DNA of 64,000 nucleotides from contig NZ_CP150241.1 in the NCBI RefSeq assembly GCF_037975235.1, positions 6,200,001-6,264,000 on the forward strand, written 5' to 3'. The DNA comes from Paenibacillus sp. FSL R5-0341. Lineage in GTDB: Bacteria > Bacillota > Bacilli > Paenibacillales > Paenibacillaceae. Shown here piece after piece: positions 16,909-26,119 of this stretch. The notes below the pieces were generated by a model. The model saw nothing but the letters and a program-made list of their open reading frames with translations, searched no databases and was not told where the DNA came from. Both the position numbers and the translations under genes were made by a program. Every line of letters begins with the position of its first letter. The stretch's first letter is position 1.

Positions 16909-17700
16909 TCAGTACACCTCCTGCACAATGGATACAAAGCGCTCAGCAATGGCTTTATGCTCATTAAAGCCCGTCAATTGATTGAATACTTCCTCCAATG
17001 TCAATGAACCTTCCGTGGACTGCTGTTGGAGCTGCTTGAACGTTCCGTCCGCCACCACGCGTCCTTCAGCGATCAGTACAATTCGACTGCTGATCTTCTC
17101 CACCACATCCATGATGTGGGATGAATAGAAGATGGTTGTGCCTTTGGCCGATAACTGCGACAAAATCTCTTTCAGTACCATCACACTATTGGCATCCAAT
17201 CCGCTGAGTGGTTCATCCAGGAACAACAGATCCGGGTCATGCAGCAGCGCAGAGATCAACAGCACTTTCTGACGCATGCCTTTGGAAAAGGAGGCAATGC
17301 GGGAATGATATGATTTTTCCATTCCAAAACAATCCATTAACAGCTTGGCTTTGTAATCCGCATCTTCATAGGACATCCCGTACAACTCTCCCGTAAAGGT
17401 CAGATACTCCGCAGGCGTTAATTGTTCGTACAATTCCGCGACCTCCGGAACATAGCCGATTCTGCGTTTATACTCTACATCCCCATCCGCAATATCTTTA
17501 CCAAAGATTCGCACCGTGCCTACATATCCTTCAACCAGCCCGAGTAAAATCTTAACCGTTGTACTTTTGCCAGCCCCGTTTGGACCAATATATCCAATCA
17601 TCTCACCGCGATTCACTTCCAGATCGATGCCATTCAGGACATAACGTCCGTTGTATCTCATACGCAAGCTTTCAATGGATAGCACTTGTTGTTCATTCAC
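16909..17700 (-). CDS. ABC exporter ATP-binding protein
   Basis: 263 residues. Walker A is GPNGAGKST, the signature is SFSKGMRQK, Walker B is LLFLDEPLSGLD, and a switch His lies in YSSHIMD. Domain order and length match DrrA/EcsA-like ATPases of exporters. It forms a two-gene unit with the permease gene, whose start lies two bases past its stop. Transported substrate unknown. Confidence 0.93.
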   Translation of the reverse strand: MNEQQVLSIESLRMRYNGRYVLNGIDLEVNRGEMIGYIGPNGAGKSTTVKILLGLVEGYVGTVRIFGKDIADGDVEYKRRIGYVPEVAELYEQLTPAEYLTFTGELYGMSYEDADYKAKLLMDCFGMEKSYHSRIASFSKGMRQKVLLISALLHDPDLLFLDEPLSGLDANSVMVLKEILSQLSAKGTTIFYSSHIMDVVEKISSRIVLIAEGRVVADGTFKQLQQQSTEGSLTLEEVFNQLTGFNEHKAIAERFVSIVQEVY

Positions 17701-17855
17701 TTCGTTATCCAGCTCCTGTCTCTATCTTTTTCTACAATTCTACTAGTTTACCACAGATTGGGATGGTAATGATCAGGAATAGGCCACGATATGATCCAAC
17801 ATCTACATATCCCCTGCGAGTAAGAGCATCACGTAACAAGCGTGAACACATCACA

Positions 17856-17893
17856 AAGCCCCTGTCCCACCTTATGGTAAGAGACAAGGGCTT
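17856..17893 (-). terminator. Terminator after GH43-like locus
   Basis: AAGCCCCTGTC and GACAAGGGCTT pair with one mismatch around a 16-base loop. Read leftward it ends in TTTGTG, 41 bases after the stop of the GH43-like gene. Confidence 0.7.
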
Positions 17894-17933
17894 CCACTTT
17901 ATGTTGAACCTTATTATCTAATATCTAAAAGTC

Positions 17934-19442
17934 TTATTGCACCTTAACAATCTGAAAATGCTGATTCGTACCGCCATTATCCGTCCACTGGATGGCCGCA
18001 GCCCCATCTGCCAGGGATTGACTGGAAATGTCTAACACCTTGCCTGTACTGCGGTTCTTCAGTTTATAATAACCACCGCCTACACTGACGAGCTGCCACT
18101 GCTGGCTGGCCCAACCACCATCATTCCACTGTTCAATGACAGCCCCATCGGTCGTGGAACCATTCTCTACACCGATCAGCTTGCCACTGGAACGGTTGAT
18201 GATTTTGACATAGCCGCCACCCGCATCGGTAATCTGCCATTGTTGGCTTGTTGTCCCCCCATCTACTCGCTGCTCTAGATCCGCACCGTTGGCGGAAGAA
18301 CCCCCGATGACATTTAGCAACTTGTTACTTTTACGGCTAATCAGCTGATATGAAGCATTCTGGTCCCATACATCCGGTGTACTCACTCCGGTCACAGTAC
18401 CTGTGGCTGTATCAATCGTAATACTGCTGGCCCAGTTCATCGCCAGACTGGTTGCACTCGGGAACGAAAGCGGCAACCAGACATACTTGGAATCCTGCAC
18501 AGGCCCGCTCCACGCTCCAGCCCAGCGATCACCCATGTAGAGATAAGATGTGGTCTGTGAACCTTCTACTGGAACGACATAGGTGGATTGCGAACCATAC
18601 GTTGTACTGTCTCCAAAGTTGCTGAGGCCGCTCCATGTGCCTGTAATGCTGGAGGCTGTGGCATATTTGGCCTGATTCGGATTCCAGCCGGTCGCACCCG
18701 AGGTGATCAGGAAGTAGACGCCGTCTTTTTTGAATAGGGCAGGTGCTTCACGATATTGTCCGGGCCACAGCGTTGTGACTAGGGATTCCACACCCAGGAA
18801 ATCAGGGGTCAGCTTATATATATTCAGATCTGCATTCACTCGCGTAGCGGAGATTAGATAAGCCGTTCCGTTATCGTTGTACACCGTCATATCTCTGGAA
18901 TCATACCCAAGCGGACGATAGCTGCCCACATACGTGTAGTTGCCGTCAACCGTATTCGAAGTAGCTACGGCCACTCGGGCCTCGCCATAATCCAGACCAT
19001 TCTCCTTGTGCACCCACAACACATATTTGCCAGTTCAACTGTTATAGATGACCTTCGGGCGTTCGATGTTGGAGATATTGAGCTCGGCCGCCGAACTGCT
19101 GGTCAGCACATCATTGCGATACTCCCAGTTCTTCAGATCCGATGAACGATACACGGATACCGCCTTAAACGTTCCATTCGGATTGCGGTTCTCCCCAAAC
19201 CAGTAATAATACCCATTCGCCTTGATCATACCGCCCCCATGGGCATGAACGACATTGCCATTGGTATCCTTGAACTGCACCCCGTTCGTTACACTGAGCG
19301 GAGCAGCTGAAGCATTCGGTCCGGGTGCGAGTAGCATACCTAATGATTGCAGCGCCAAAACCAACACAAGCAAATAACTTAAGCGGCGGGTAAAGCGACG
19401 GGAATGTGTATTCTTTTTCAACCATCCATCGTTCATAGCCAT
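17934..19442 (-). pseudogene. GH43 exo-galactanase-like with ricin domain, nonsense
   Basis: A single frame of about 502 codons interrupted by one TGA at 19035-19037. The upstream part starts at ATG 19442 (GGAGG 11 bases upstream) and has a signal peptide ending ASA and a GH43 N-terminus (HAHGGGMIKANGYYYWFGEN). The frame continues without shift after the TGA (TGKYVLWVHKENG, then YREAPALFKKDGVYFLITSG) and ends in three ricin-type repeats (SQQWQI, SQQWQL, NQHFQI). Motifs fit GH43 subfamily 24 exo-beta-1,3-galactanases. TGA where a Ser (TCA) would read smoothly suggests a point nonsense mutation or a sequencing error. Confidence 0.8.
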
Positions 19443-19467
19443 ATCGTAATGCACCTCCATGTTTTTT

Positions 19468-19482
19468 TGTGAAGCGCTTACA
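19468..19482 (-). promoter_or_regulatory. cre-like site before GH43 gene
   Basis: On the minus strand TGTAAGCGCTTCACA resembles a cre site but carries one extra base in the right half. It is placed 26 bases upstream of the start codon. Confidence 0.4.
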
Positions 19483-19671
19483 TAAAATAAAACCGATATG
19501 TCTCATCTGCCTCCGATCGATGATGCATTTTAGCATTAGAATTCTTGGCAAAACTGGCTGGGCATTCACCTCCTGATTCCGATTGTATCCGCCACGTTCC
19601 TGCTCGCATAGTGAACAATCCGGCGGAAGATGGACAATTTTATACTCCGCTCTCTCCATCGACAACAAAAA

Positions 19672-19691
19672 GACGCTTCCCCCGAAGCGTC
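19672..19691 (-). terminator. Terminator after PepSY operon
   Basis: GACGCTTC and GAAGCGTC form a perfect eight-base stem with a four-base loop. On the minus strand TTTTTG follows. Confidence 0.85.
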
Positions 19692-19803
19692 CCCTGCTAT
19701 ACCTGCCCTGTCCTCCATGATGTGAGTATCGCTTGCTGTGTGCGACTTTTCATGGGTAGGTTTGTTATATGATGTTTTATCGGCGTATACTCGCCCTTAT
19801 TGC

Positions 19804-20439
19804 TTAATCTTCGTCGTCAAAATCTTGGTCGAACGATAGCACTTTGCCTGTGTTGGCATCGATATCTACATCTGCTTCACCTTGAGCGGTTCTCAGCTCG
19901 ATCTCATAGACATAGCGACCATCATCATGATCCAGCTCGACTTTGGTTACTTTACCACCCGTAACTTGTTTCAACGCAATATTTGAAGCTTGGGATGCCG
20001 TCAATTTGACCTGCTTGGAAGCAGAGGTGTTAGATGTGTTGCCTGTCACATTACCTTTATAATCGTCGTCTTCATCGTAGTCTTCATCATTCACGACTGC
20101 GAGGATTTTGCCTGTGTAAGCATCCAGACGAACAACCACATCATTGGTTCCTTTTCTGTCGATCTCAATTTCATAAAACGTTTGGCCGTTTCTGCGCTCC
20201 AGGTCCACGTCATCCACTTTACCATCGGCTGCTTTCAACGCCAGCGCTTTTGCTTGGGATGCATTCAGCATTTTACCTGTGCTGTTCTGGTTCTGTGTTG
20301 CAGATTGTGTTGTTGACGTAGGTGTAGTTTGCACCGATTGTCCGTTCACATTCCCACTAGCCGCTACGGCTGATCCACCAAGTAATACCGCTGCTGACAA
20401 GCTACCAATCCAAAGTTTATGTTTGTTCATCATCATCAT
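19804..20439 (-). CDS. Secreted PepSY-domain protein
   Basis: 211 residues. It has an N-terminal signal or anchor segment (KLWIGSLSAAVLLGGSAVA), then two PepSY repeats, each with the LDAYTGKIL / IDANTGKVL strand, linked by a very acidic stretch (DEDYDEDDDYKG). The end is also acidic (DFDDED). The start has four consecutive Met codons after GAGGAG; the second or third is best spaced. Last gene behind a response regulator, kinase and a second PepSY gene. B. subtilis ykoG-ykoH with ykoI/ykoJ has a comparable set. Role in the envelope or in sensing is inferred. Confidence 0.85.
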   Translation of the reverse strand: MMMMNKHKLWIGSLSAAVLLGGSAVAASGNVNGQSVQTTPTSTTQSATQNQNSTGKMLNASQAKALALKAADGKVDDVDLERRNGQTFYEIEIDRKGTNDVVVRLDAYTGKILAVVNDEDYDEDDDYKGNVTGNTSNTSASKQVKLTASQASNIALKQVTGGKVTKVELDHDDGRYVYEIELRTAQGEADVDIDANTGKVLSFDQDFDDED

Positions 20440-20669
20440 TCATCTCCTCGTTTGTTGTTTTCGTTCTCGTCTACATTTATAGAATAACCTGCAGGAATGA
20501 GAGATCAGCGAGAGTTAGATTAGAATTTGATGAGAAAATGAGGAGATTGCTCGTTAATAAGTGTTCATTATGTATGTAATCTAAAAGAAAAGAAAAAGAT
20601 GACCCCTACATTAGGAATCATCTATCCAACAAGGTGTAACTCTATATTCAATGGATTCCTGTACAAATG

Positions 20670-21473
20670 TTAATCATCGTCCTCATCCCAAGTCACGGAA
20701 CGAATCGCTCCCGAGATGGCATTCACCTGCACAATGGCCTCCCGGCCATCCTCCAGATCAATTTCAACCAGATAATACGGATTCCCGCTGTTGGTTCCAC
20801 GCAGCTCGATGTCATCCACTTCCCCAGGGACCTCCGCAAGTGCCTTCTGCTTCGCTTGCTTTTCGCTCAGAAACTGAGGTTTGGGATCTTCCTTTGTGGG
20901 CTCAGTTGTCGGCGCTGCTATTGGTTTGGAGGATATCGTCTCTCCGGTATATGGATCAATCGTGAGTTCTTCACGGCTGTTATCTTTAGCCTTTACTACC
21001 GCGGTGTATACCGGACTGCCTTGCTGCTCCACAAGTTCTAGCGAGACCAGTTGGTCATCTGTTTGTTGTTTTAACAACGCCGTCTTGATCTGTTCGCGGC
21101 TCCATAACGTCTTCTCTTCCGCTTGCGGGTTGGTCTCCAGCCGTTTGATGGAATTCACGGTAGCCGTGACGGCATCCACCTGCACGTCATACAGTCCGGT
21201 CTCCGAACGGAGCTGCATGATATATGTTCCGTCTTTCAACGTGGAATTCACAATCTCTCCCGGATATTGATCCAACACCGATTGTGCTGCCGCATCTGCC
21301 GTAAGTACCGCACCACTCGATTGCCAAGGCTTCCACCACACAATAGCTGCCACAATCAGCACAACGAGAAGCCCTGCACCCCACCAAAGTGATCTTCGCG
21401 ATTTCGCCCATCCACTGTTCGCCTGTTCATGCCGTTTCATTTCCGGTGGTCGCTGCTCATGCTCTGTCATCAC
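20670..21473 (-). CDS. Membrane-anchored PepSY-domain protein
   Basis: 267 residues: a cytoplasmic, charged N-terminus, one membrane helix (WWGAGLLVVLIVAAIVWW, about residues 30-47), then an extracytoplasmic part with PepSY-type repeats (VDAVTATVNSIK, IDPYTGETISSK, VNAISGAIRSVT). It ends in an acidic tail (TWDEDDD). It lies between a two-component system and another PepSY gene on the same strand, with foldback copy C in the gap before it. Probably an accessory protein of that sensor system. Confidence 0.85.
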   Translation of the reverse strand: MMTEHEQRPPEMKRHEQANSGWAKSRRSLWWGAGLLVVLIVAAIVWWKPWQSSGAVLTADAAAQSVLDQYPGEIVNSTLKDGTYIMQLRSETGLYDVQVDAVTATVNSIKRLETNPQAEEKTLWSREQIKTALLKQQTDDQLVSLELVEQQGSPVYTAVVKAKDNSREELTIDPYTGETISSKPIAAPTTEPTKEDPKPQFLSEKQAKQKALAEVPGEVDDIELRGTNSGNPYYLVEIDLEDGREAIVQVNAISGAIRSVTWDEDDD

Positions 21474-21550
21474 GTTTCCCCCTTATAGCTCTCCCCATAG
21501 CCCGAGTTCATCTGTTATATATTCGGTCTGAGTTTAGTTTCCAATGCTAC

Positions 21551-21745
21551 TACATAAAATGAACTAATCTTTTACACAGTAACGGAGAGGACAGAAAAAA
21601 CCTGAAAAAGCGAAGCGTTCGCCTTTATCCACGGATTTTCCCCTTGAGAAAAGGGAATCAAAAAATCTGGGGATAACAGCGATTGGAAGGTTGTTCTGTC
21701 ATCGTAGTGTCAGTGTGAACAATCTTTAGTTCAGTTTATATAGTA
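21551..21745 (+). repeat. Foldback repeat, copy C
   Basis: About 195 bp between the kinase and PepSY genes. The core TTTATCCACGGATTTT and AAAATCTGGGGATAA are inverted. Ends show inverted TGAACTAA...TTTACACAGT and CAGTGTGAAC...TTTAGTTCAG. Orientation is opposite to the direction of the surrounding operon. Confidence 0.87.
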
Positions 21746-21766
21746 TATAAGAGAAGAATGAGAATT

Positions 21767-23143
21767 TCATGAGAGCGGCCCGTTCTGAACGGATATTGGC
21801 AAAATAATTGAAGCCTCGGTGCCTTCACCCTCGGTGCTGGTCAGTTCGATTCGTGCTCCCACTGCACCTGCAAGCTCTTTGGCAAGCGACAATCCCAGAC
21901 CTGAACCACTTGCGCCTAAGCTGCGTGTTCTGGCCGGATCAACCCGGTAGAATCGGTCAAATACCTTCTCCAGCTCTTCCTCCCGCATACCAATCCCGGT
22001 ATCCACGATCCGAATACGGCACTCTTGTCCCCTGGCTTCCAGCCTGACTTCAATTGCATCTTCACTATACTTCCGGGCATTATCCAGCAAAATAAACAAC
22101 AGCTGCTTCAGCTTGCTCTCATCGCTGATCGCCCAGATTGAACCTGGATCTTCACACCGGACTTCGCGGTGATAGGCTTCGCGAAACGCACGTGTGGAGT
22201 CTGTAGCCAGTCTCGTGATATCCACACGCTCCAGCTGCACATTCCACTGCTCTGGCTGCTTCGCGAGCAGTAGCAGTTGCTCGGTCATCTCCCGCATGCG
22301 AACAGATTCGGACAGAATCGCCTCCACCGCTTCATCGAATACCTCGGGCCGCTCTTTTCCTCGCCGTTGTAGCAGACTGGCATAGCTCTCAATAATGGTC
22401 AGCGGTGTTTTGAGCTCATGGGATGCATCCGATACGAATCGCTCCTGTCGTTCAAAGTTAGATTCGAGCAGATCCATCATCCGGTTGAACGTCTGCCCCA
22501 TCGTTTTCAGTTCATCCTTCGATCCTTCCTCCAGTGGAAGACGCTTAAATTGGCCGCTGGACTGAATGTCACTCATTGTGCGTGTCATCTGCTGGATGGG
22601 CTTGGTCATCCGATTCGCCAGAATTCGGCTCGAGATAATAGCTGGGATGAGAGCAATAATCGTAACCGCCACAAGCACGGTCCGCAGTACAGACAGACGA
22701 TTCTCCGTCTCGGCAATGCTCTCGGTGACCTGCACATTCACCACCTCGCCATCAGGCCAGATGACCGGGACTGACACCCACACATAACCAATCTGTTCAA
22801 CTTGGGTATACTCCGATTTCTTCTCACTTTCGTACTTATAGGGCAGCTTGCTCAGCTGCTCGGAAGCTGCTGTTGTCGTCACCGGGGAACTGGTGCCGTC
22901 CTCATTAACGATCCGGAGCATGCCGTTCACAGGCGCGTAAGCCCGTAACAAGTCATCCGGCGGAATGGAGCCGGCAGACTGACGCACTCCTTTGACAATA
23001 GACTCGGCCTCTGCTTCCACCCGATTAACCTCGTTATCAATCGACATTCGTTCAAACACGATGTAGACCGACAGATTCACCGCGATTAGCAGCACAGCAA
23101 ATAATACAGACGAATATCCATAGATTTTACTGCGTAGGCTCAT
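21767..23143 (-). CDS. Sensor histidine kinase, OmpR-system type
   Basis: 458 residues. Two membrane helices (about 8-30 and 150-172) flank an extracytoplasmic sensor, followed by HAMP, HisKA with phospho-His in DASHELKTPLTIIESYASL, and HATPase_c with N box LLDNARKYS, VDTGIGMREE and GSGLGLSLAK. It would phosphorylate the regulator encoded just upstream; the two genes overlap by four bases. Downstream PepSY genes suggest an envelope signal, by analogy with YkoGH of Bacillus. The signal itself is unknown. Confidence 0.93.
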   Translation of the reverse strand: MSLRSKIYGYSSVLFAVLLIAVNLSVYIVFERMSIDNEVNRVEAEAESIVKGVRQSAGSIPPDDLLRAYAPVNGMLRIVNEDGTSSPVTTTAASEQLSKLPYKYESEKKSEYTQVEQIGYVWVSVPVIWPDGEVVNVQVTESIAETENRLSVLRTVLVAVTIIALIPAIISSRILANRMTKPIQQMTRTMSDIQSSGQFKRLPLEEGSKDELKTMGQTFNRMMDLLESNFERQERFVSDASHELKTPLTIIESYASLLQRRGKERPEVFDEAVEAILSESVRMREMTEQLLLLAKQPEQWNVQLERVDITRLATDSTRAFREAYHREVRCEDPGSIWAISDESKLKQLLFILLDNARKYSEDAIEVRLEARGQECRIRIVDTGIGMREEELEKVFDRFYRVDPARTRSLGASGSGLGLSLAKELAGAVGARIELTSTEGEGTEASIILPISVQNGPLS

Positions 23144-23892
23144 GACTGTTCCTTCAGGACGTATCCTACGCCCCTTACGGTATGTATTAAGGGTGGTGTG
23201 AATCCGTTATCCACCTTTTTGCGCACATAACGGATGTACACATCCACCACATTGGTATCTCCATAATAATCGTATCCCCACACGGCCTGCACAATCTGGT
23301 CACGACTGAGCACCTGACGTTGGTTTTGCAACAGATACACCAATAGGTCGAACTCACGCGGAGTAAGCTCAATGGGCACGCCATCTCGGGATATCTCTCG
23401 CGTTCCTTCATTCAGTCTCAACCCGGCAGCTGTTAACCAGCCCACCTCAGCCTCATCCTTGTGCTCCAGTGAGTCATTACCTGCATTAGGTGTGGATGAA
23501 GAAGCGGAAGAAGCAACAGACGCGACTGCACTAAGCCGTAAAGCCGCCCGAACTCGGGCAAGCAGCTCTTCAATCTGGAACGGCTTGGTGATGTAATCAT
23601 TAGCTCCGAGGTCCAGGCCGGATACTTTGTCTTCCACGGAATCTTTGGCGGTGAGCATAATGATCGGAACTGTAGCATCTTTGGCCCGAACTCGCCGCAA
23701 CACTTCAATTCCACTCAGACCAGGCAACATCACATCAAGCAAAATCAGATCCCATTGTCCTTCTGCATACTTCTCCAATCCTTCTGTTCCACTACCCGCC
23801 TTGCCTACCTGATATCCCTCATACTGTAATTCCAGTTCAAGCAGACGTGCTATTTTGGGCTCATCCTCTATGACCAGCACGGCTTCGTTCAT
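23140..23892 (-). CDS. OmpR-family response regulator
   Basis: 250 residues. Receiver domain with phospho-acceptor Asp in LILLDVMLPGLSG and Lys in ITKPFQIEEL; C-terminal winged helix (ELTPREFDLLVYLLQNQRQV, then VDVYIRYVRKKVD). The linker is unusually long and rich in Ser/Ala (SAVASVASSASSSTPNAG). First gene of the two-component/PepSY operon and partner of the overlapping kinase gene. Confidence 0.93.
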   Translation of the reverse strand: MNEAVLVIEDEPKIARLLELELQYEGYQVGKAGSGTEGLEKYAEGQWDLILLDVMLPGLSGIEVLRRVRAKDATVPIIMLTAKDSVEDKVSGLDLGANDYITKPFQIEELLARVRAALRLSAVASVASSASSSTPNAGNDSLEHKDEAEVGWLTAAGLRLNEGTREISRDGVPIELTPREFDLLVYLLQNQRQVLSRDQIVQAVWGYDYYGDTNVVDVYIRYVRKKVDNGFTPPLIHTVRGVGYVLKEQS

Positions 23893-23947
23893 GCAGCGCT
23901 CCCCCTCATCCCCATCAATTCATTCTCCCGTTATCTTACAATAATAT

Positions 23948-24592
23948 CTATAGTTTGCCCAAGGCATCTTCAACCGGTTGCTCCCCGGCAATCAGATCAA
24001 AGGCCATCCGGTACGTCTTCTCTTCCTGTAAGGAAGCCACAATGACCCGGGCCACATCTTCACGCGGAATGCTTCCCGGCTTCAGATCTGTTCCAACTGC
24101 AATCTTGCCCGTACCCGGTTCATTCTTCAGACCACCTGGGCGAATAATCGTGTAATTCAGATCACTTGCAAACAGTACACGATCCGCGTAATGCTTCGCC
24201 ACGTAATAAGGCTTGATGGACTCTGGCCACTTCTCCCGTTGATCTGCGCCATACGCACTGACCAGAATATATCTGGAGATTCCTTGCTGCTCTGCGGCTT
24301 CCATCGTTTTCACCGCACCGTCGAGATCAATCAGCAGTGTTTTGTCCTGACCGGTAGATCCGCCAGAACCCGCTGTAAACACAATGGCATTATGATCCTT
24401 CATGGCCTCAGCCAAGTCCTCCACACGTCCCTCCAGATCACCGATTACCACATCGGCACCGAGTTCCTTAAGCGTGTCTGCCTGCTCCGGTTTGCGGATC
24501 ATGGCCGTTACTTTATGTTTGCCTTCCTGTACCAGCTGCTCCACCACAAACTTGCCGATTTGCCCATTTGCTCCTATAACTAAAACGTTCAT
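23948..24592 (-). CDS. NAD(P)-binding atypical SDR protein
   Basis: 214 residues. N-terminal Rossmann motif GANGQIGKFVVEQL and a VSAYGADQREKWP block with a later YYVAKHYADRVL; NmrA/YhfK-like atypical short-chain dehydrogenase. Such proteins bind NAD(P) and act as reductases or redox-sensing factors; no substrate can be inferred. The ATG is preceded by GAGAGGAGA. A perfect 12-base hairpin lies about 90 bases upstream. Confidence 0.85.
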   Translation of the reverse strand: MNVLVIGANGQIGKFVVEQLVQEGKHKVTAMIRKPEQADTLKELGADVVIGDLEGRVEDLAEAMKDHNAIVFTAGSGGSTGQDKTLLIDLDGAVKTMEAAEQQGISRYILVSAYGADQREKWPESIKPYYVAKHYADRVLFASDLNYTIIRPGGLKNEPGTGKIAVGTDLKPGSIPREDVARVIVASLQEEKTYRMAFDLIAGEQPVEDALGKL

Positions 24593-24681
24593 ACGTCATT
24601 TCTCCTCTCGGTTGCACGGACAGCTTGTTGCTGCTAACCGTTCCTTTTTATTTAGAGATGCTCATCCTATAATTTAAACGA

Positions 24682-24707
24682 AAGCCGGCGCTTCTAAGCG
24701 CCGGCTT
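24682..24707 (-). terminator. GC-rich hairpin upstream of SDR gene
   Basis: AAGCCGGCGCTT and AAGCGCCGGCTT form a perfect 12-base stem with a two-base loop. On the minus strand TTTCGTTT follows, so it could end a transcript coming from 24870-24715. Confidence 0.65.
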
Positions 24708-24873
24708 CCAGGTTAAAGTCCATTCAGTACATCTATGAAATATGAAATCTTCCGTTACCCCATTAATATTCCATATACCCTATGTGGTTTATACGTGGCC
24801 TCACATCGACCCCTTCTGCCGCACCTTTTTGACGTCTGATTATCTGTGATTCTTTATAATCGTGACAACCAAA

Positions 24874-24897
24874 AAGGACGCCCAAAAGGGCGCCCTT
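24874..24897 (-). terminator. Terminator after NDH-2 gene
   Basis: AAGG-CGCCC and GGGCG-CCTT pair around AAAA with one mismatch, 16 bases after the stop codon. On the minus strand TTTTTGG follows. Confidence 0.85.
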
Positions 24898-24913
24898 GAA
24901 TGTGGCATTAAGA

Positions 24914-26101
24914 TTAGTAAGCCAGTGCGAACAAACCGTGAATGTGAGCCAGGTAACGGATGTTACTTGCTTCTTTCATCATGGTTGCAGGCAGACCTTT
25001 CAGACGAGTCTGGTTGCCACCGATCATGCCGACAGCATCTTTACGACCCAGACTTCCCAGCGTACCGGAGAATACTGGTGTGAAGGATTCCATTGCGCCA
25101 CCTTTGAACATTACGCCCAAGTTGTGACCGATGGTTTCACCCATTTGCCAAGCCAATTGTGCTGTTGGAGGGTAAGGGCGAGCGCCTTCGCTAGGGAAGA
25201 CCACTGCGCTGTCACCAGCAACAAACACGTCTTTGTGAGAAGTAGATTGCAGAACTTCCGTAACTTTCGCACGGCCACGATCCACTTCAATTCCGCTGTT
25301 AGCAACAACAGCGTTGCCTTGTACGCCACCTGTCCATACGAGTGTGCTCGTAGGGATGGAGCTGCCGTCTTTCAGCAGAACTTCACTTTCTTTCATCTCA
25401 GTAATCGCTACGCCAACGATGAAGTTAACGCCACGTTTCTCAAGACTCGATTTAGCACGCTCAACCAGTTCTGGTGGGAATCCAGCCAGAATGGAAGGAC
25501 CAGCTTCAACCGTGTGCAGGGATACTTCTTTGAAATCGATCCCTTTTTCTTGACATACAGCAGGAAGCAGGTCAGCGAATTCACCAACAAGCTCAATACC
25601 TGTCAAGCCGCCGCCACCAATAACAAACGTAGCGTCTGCTTTGTTGCCGGACTGTTTGTAAGCATCAAGACGTGCTTCAACGTGTGCACGAATACGGTTT
25701 GCATCGCTAACCGATTTGAGCGTGAAGCTGTACTCTTGCAATCCCGGAATTCCGAAGAATGCCGTTTCGCTGCCCAAGGCAACGACAAGTGCATCGTAAG
25801 AGTATGTGGAGCCGCTGGTCATCAGAACTTTCTTCTCGTCCGGCTTGATTGTATCCACCGTATCGATTTTCAAGTTCACGTTTTTGCCACGCAGCAATTT
25901 TTCGAGTGGAAGAGCAACTGCTTGTTCAGCAATGCTTCCTGCTGCAAGACGGTGCAGTTCCGTGATAATTTGGTGTGTAGGGTAACGGTTAACGACAGTA
26001 ATTGTCGCTTCTTCCGGAGACAAGTATTGACGCGCAGTCAATGCAGTCAACAGACCGCCGTATCCTCCACCCAAGATCAAAATTTGCTTCGACATATCCA
26101 T
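24914..26101 (-). CDS. ndh: Type II NADH dehydrogenase (NDH-2)
   Basis: 395 residues. Two Rossmann folds: FAD-binding GGGYGGLLTALTAR at the N-terminus and NAD(H)-binding VIGGGGLTGIELVGEFADL near residue 160, plus VFVAGDSAVVFPSEGARPYP, where FAD is contacted. It oxidises NADH and reduces menaquinone at the inner membrane face without pumping protons. It follows a DUF1641 gene by 18 bases, so both are likely co-transcribed. A Rex-like sequence lies about 290 bases upstream of that gene. Confidence 0.9.
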   Translation of the reverse strand: MDMSKQILILGGGYGGLLTALTARQYLSPEEATITVVNRYPTHQIITELHRLAAGSIAEQAVALPLEKLLRGKNVNLKIDTVDTIKPDEKKVLMTSGSTYSYDALVVALGSETAFFGIPGLQEYSFTLKSVSDANRIRAHVEARLDAYKQSGNKADATFVIGGGGLTGIELVGEFADLLPAVCQEKGIDFKEVSLHTVEAGPSILAGFPPELVERAKSSLEKRGVNFIVGVAITEMKESEVLLKDGSSIPTSTLVWTGGVQGNAVVANSGIEVDRGRAKVTEVLQSTSHKDVFVAGDSAVVFPSEGARPYPPTAQLAWQMGETIGHNLGVMFKGGAMESFTPVFSGTLGSLGRKDAVGMIGGNQTRLKGLPATMMKEASNIRYLAHIHGLFALAY

Positions 26102-26119
26102 CCTCCGTTCTTCTAAGTC

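Larger units (their letters stand above)
19461..19803. other. Intergenic region with cre-like site and terminator
   Basis: 343 bases between two leftward genes. It contains the cre-like site, presumably the GH43 promoter, and the terminator of the PepSY operon. A frame at 19165-19668 runs out of phase through the GH43 gene and is not credible. Confidence 0.5.
24593..24913. other. Intergenic region with two hairpins, possible ncRNA
   Basis: 321 bases. The NDH terminator (24874-24897) and a second terminator-like hairpin (24682-24707) enclose about 165 bases without an ORF on either strand. A short RNA read leftward, or the leader of the SDR gene, are the options. Confidence 0.4.

Noticed and set aside
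19035..19037. TGA as selenocysteine
   Set aside because: GH43 enzymes have no selenocysteine there, no SECIS-like hairpin follows, and a Ser codon one base away explains the site.
24896..26116. 406-residue plus-strand frame opposite the NDH-2 gene
   Set aside because: The minus strand has complete FAD and NAD motifs; the plus frame has no known domain and is the antisense shadow.
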